Program-made: the position numbers and the translations under genes
Shown: one piece after another, positions 63,688-64,000 of the stretch
Numbering within the stretch: the stretch's first letter is position 1
Layout: every line of letters begins with the position of its first letter
Notes under the pieces: generated by a model
What the model was told of the DNA's origin: nothing
Databases searched by the model: none
Seen by the model: only the letters and a program-made list of their open reading frames with translations
Source of the DNA: Mongoliibacter ruber
GTDB lineage: Bacteria; Bacteroidota; Bacteroidia; Cytophagales; Cyclobacteriaceae
Length of the DNA stretch: 64,000 bases
Assembly: GCF_003003005.1 (NCBI RefSeq)
Contig: NZ_PVTR01000007.1
Location: forward strand, 1 to 64,000
Direction of reading: 5' to 3'

Positions 63688-64000
63688 TTAAAAATGAAAA
63701 GCAAATCTGATGGCTCTCAAAGGGATGAAAGAAAGTCCAATACTTTGGGTTTCGTTTTTTTCTTCTACAGAAATCCCCCTTTTTTCAGTGTAGATAGAAT
63801 GATTGAACCTTGCAGAAACTCCCGTTTCGGCTGATACAGAAAAATGACGAGAAAAATGGTGCTTCATTCCCAAAAAACCTATACCAGAGTAATTGAAAGA
63901 ATCATTTTTTTGAGTTGTGATAAAAGCGGGATCATCCGCATTTGGTTTGGAACTTGAACCTGAATAAGCAAAACCAAGATCAATACCATAGTACCCCATC
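63688..64000 (-). CDS. Partial outer-membrane beta-barrel protein (C-terminal end)
   Basis: The window end cuts this gene, leaving about 103 residues. Alternating aromatic and polar strands (YYGIDLGFAYSG, FSVSAETGVSARF, SIGLSFIPLRAIRFAFHF) and a C-terminal Phe are typical of outer-membrane barrels. The N-terminus and family are outside the window. Confidence 0.7.
   Translation of the reverse strand, partial: MGYYGIDLGFAYSGSSSKPNADDPAFITTQKNDSFNYSGIGFLGMKHHFSRHFSVSAETGVSARFNHSIYTEKRGISVEEKNETQSIGLSFIPLRAIRFAFHF

Noticed and set aside
1-64000. tRNA, rRNA, riboswitch or intact insertion sequence
   Set aside because: I looked for cloverleaf-like stems with CCA ends, conserved rRNA words, known riboswitch cores before purL and ribF, and transposase motifs (DDE or HUH), and found none convincing.

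Overview
The window looks like chromosomal DNA of a Bacteroidota member, most likely order Cytophagales and probably near the Cyclobacteriaceae (Algoriphagus or Belliella type). This rests on AT-rich DNA, weak Shine-Dalgarno sequences, a type IX secretion C-terminal sorting domain, and typical lineage genes: DUF3098 beside ftsX, CsgG with a barrel extension, TIGR03643 beside a photolyase, and GH95 and sialate esterase enzymes. No rRNA, tRNA, CRISPR array or intact transposase was seen.

Layout. 1-4160 is a repeat island with one AAA/DUF4143 ATPase gene inside it. The repeats are a 463-bp hairpin-rich element in three full and two partial copies, octamer-unit arrays, and an 11-nt-periodic element. 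4162-8463 encodes a secreted LTD/HYR protein and a subtilisin-like lipoprotein. 9621-22645 is mostly housekeeping: RluF, an ATP-grasp protein, menaquinone genes menE and menB, an RhlE helicase, a PAP2-like phosphatase, a SUI1 factor, a universal stress protein and a possible glycosyltransferase. purL follows at 22714-26394.

26449-34101 is a complete curli (functional amyloid) locus, all on the minus strand. In transcription order it holds a LuxR-type regulator with a degenerate receiver, a small basic curlin-like protein, two large curlins, a CsgB-like curlin, CsgE, CsgF, CsgG with a C-terminal beta-barrel, and a lipoprotein. Terminator hairpins split it into several units.

34257-44816 holds a ZIP transporter, a DJ-1 protein, scoA and scoB split by a repeat, the tight ribF-truB-uppP-DUF3098-ftsX series, pdeM, a DUF2147 protein, and TIGR03643 diverging from a photolyase. 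45507-55988 holds an ArsC-fold protein without the catalytic Cys, Dps, a two-gene membrane unit of unknown role, a penicillin-acylase-type hydrolase, small membrane proteins, a metallophosphoesterase and a sialate O-acetylesterase. 55989-56627 carries the left-end repeat families again. 56628-63581 holds a coupled amine oxidase/nitrilase/secernin operon, a frameshifted DUF4160 gene coupled to a DUF2442-Xre gene, and a GH95 fucosidase. A cut outer-membrane barrel gene ends the window.

Most likely places for something undescribed are the mosaic repeat families at both ends, the accessory curli genes, the membrane pair at 46498-49379, the oxidase/nitrilase/secernin operon and the DUF4160/DUF2442 pair. 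Functions are assigned by recognising motifs by eye, not by database search.
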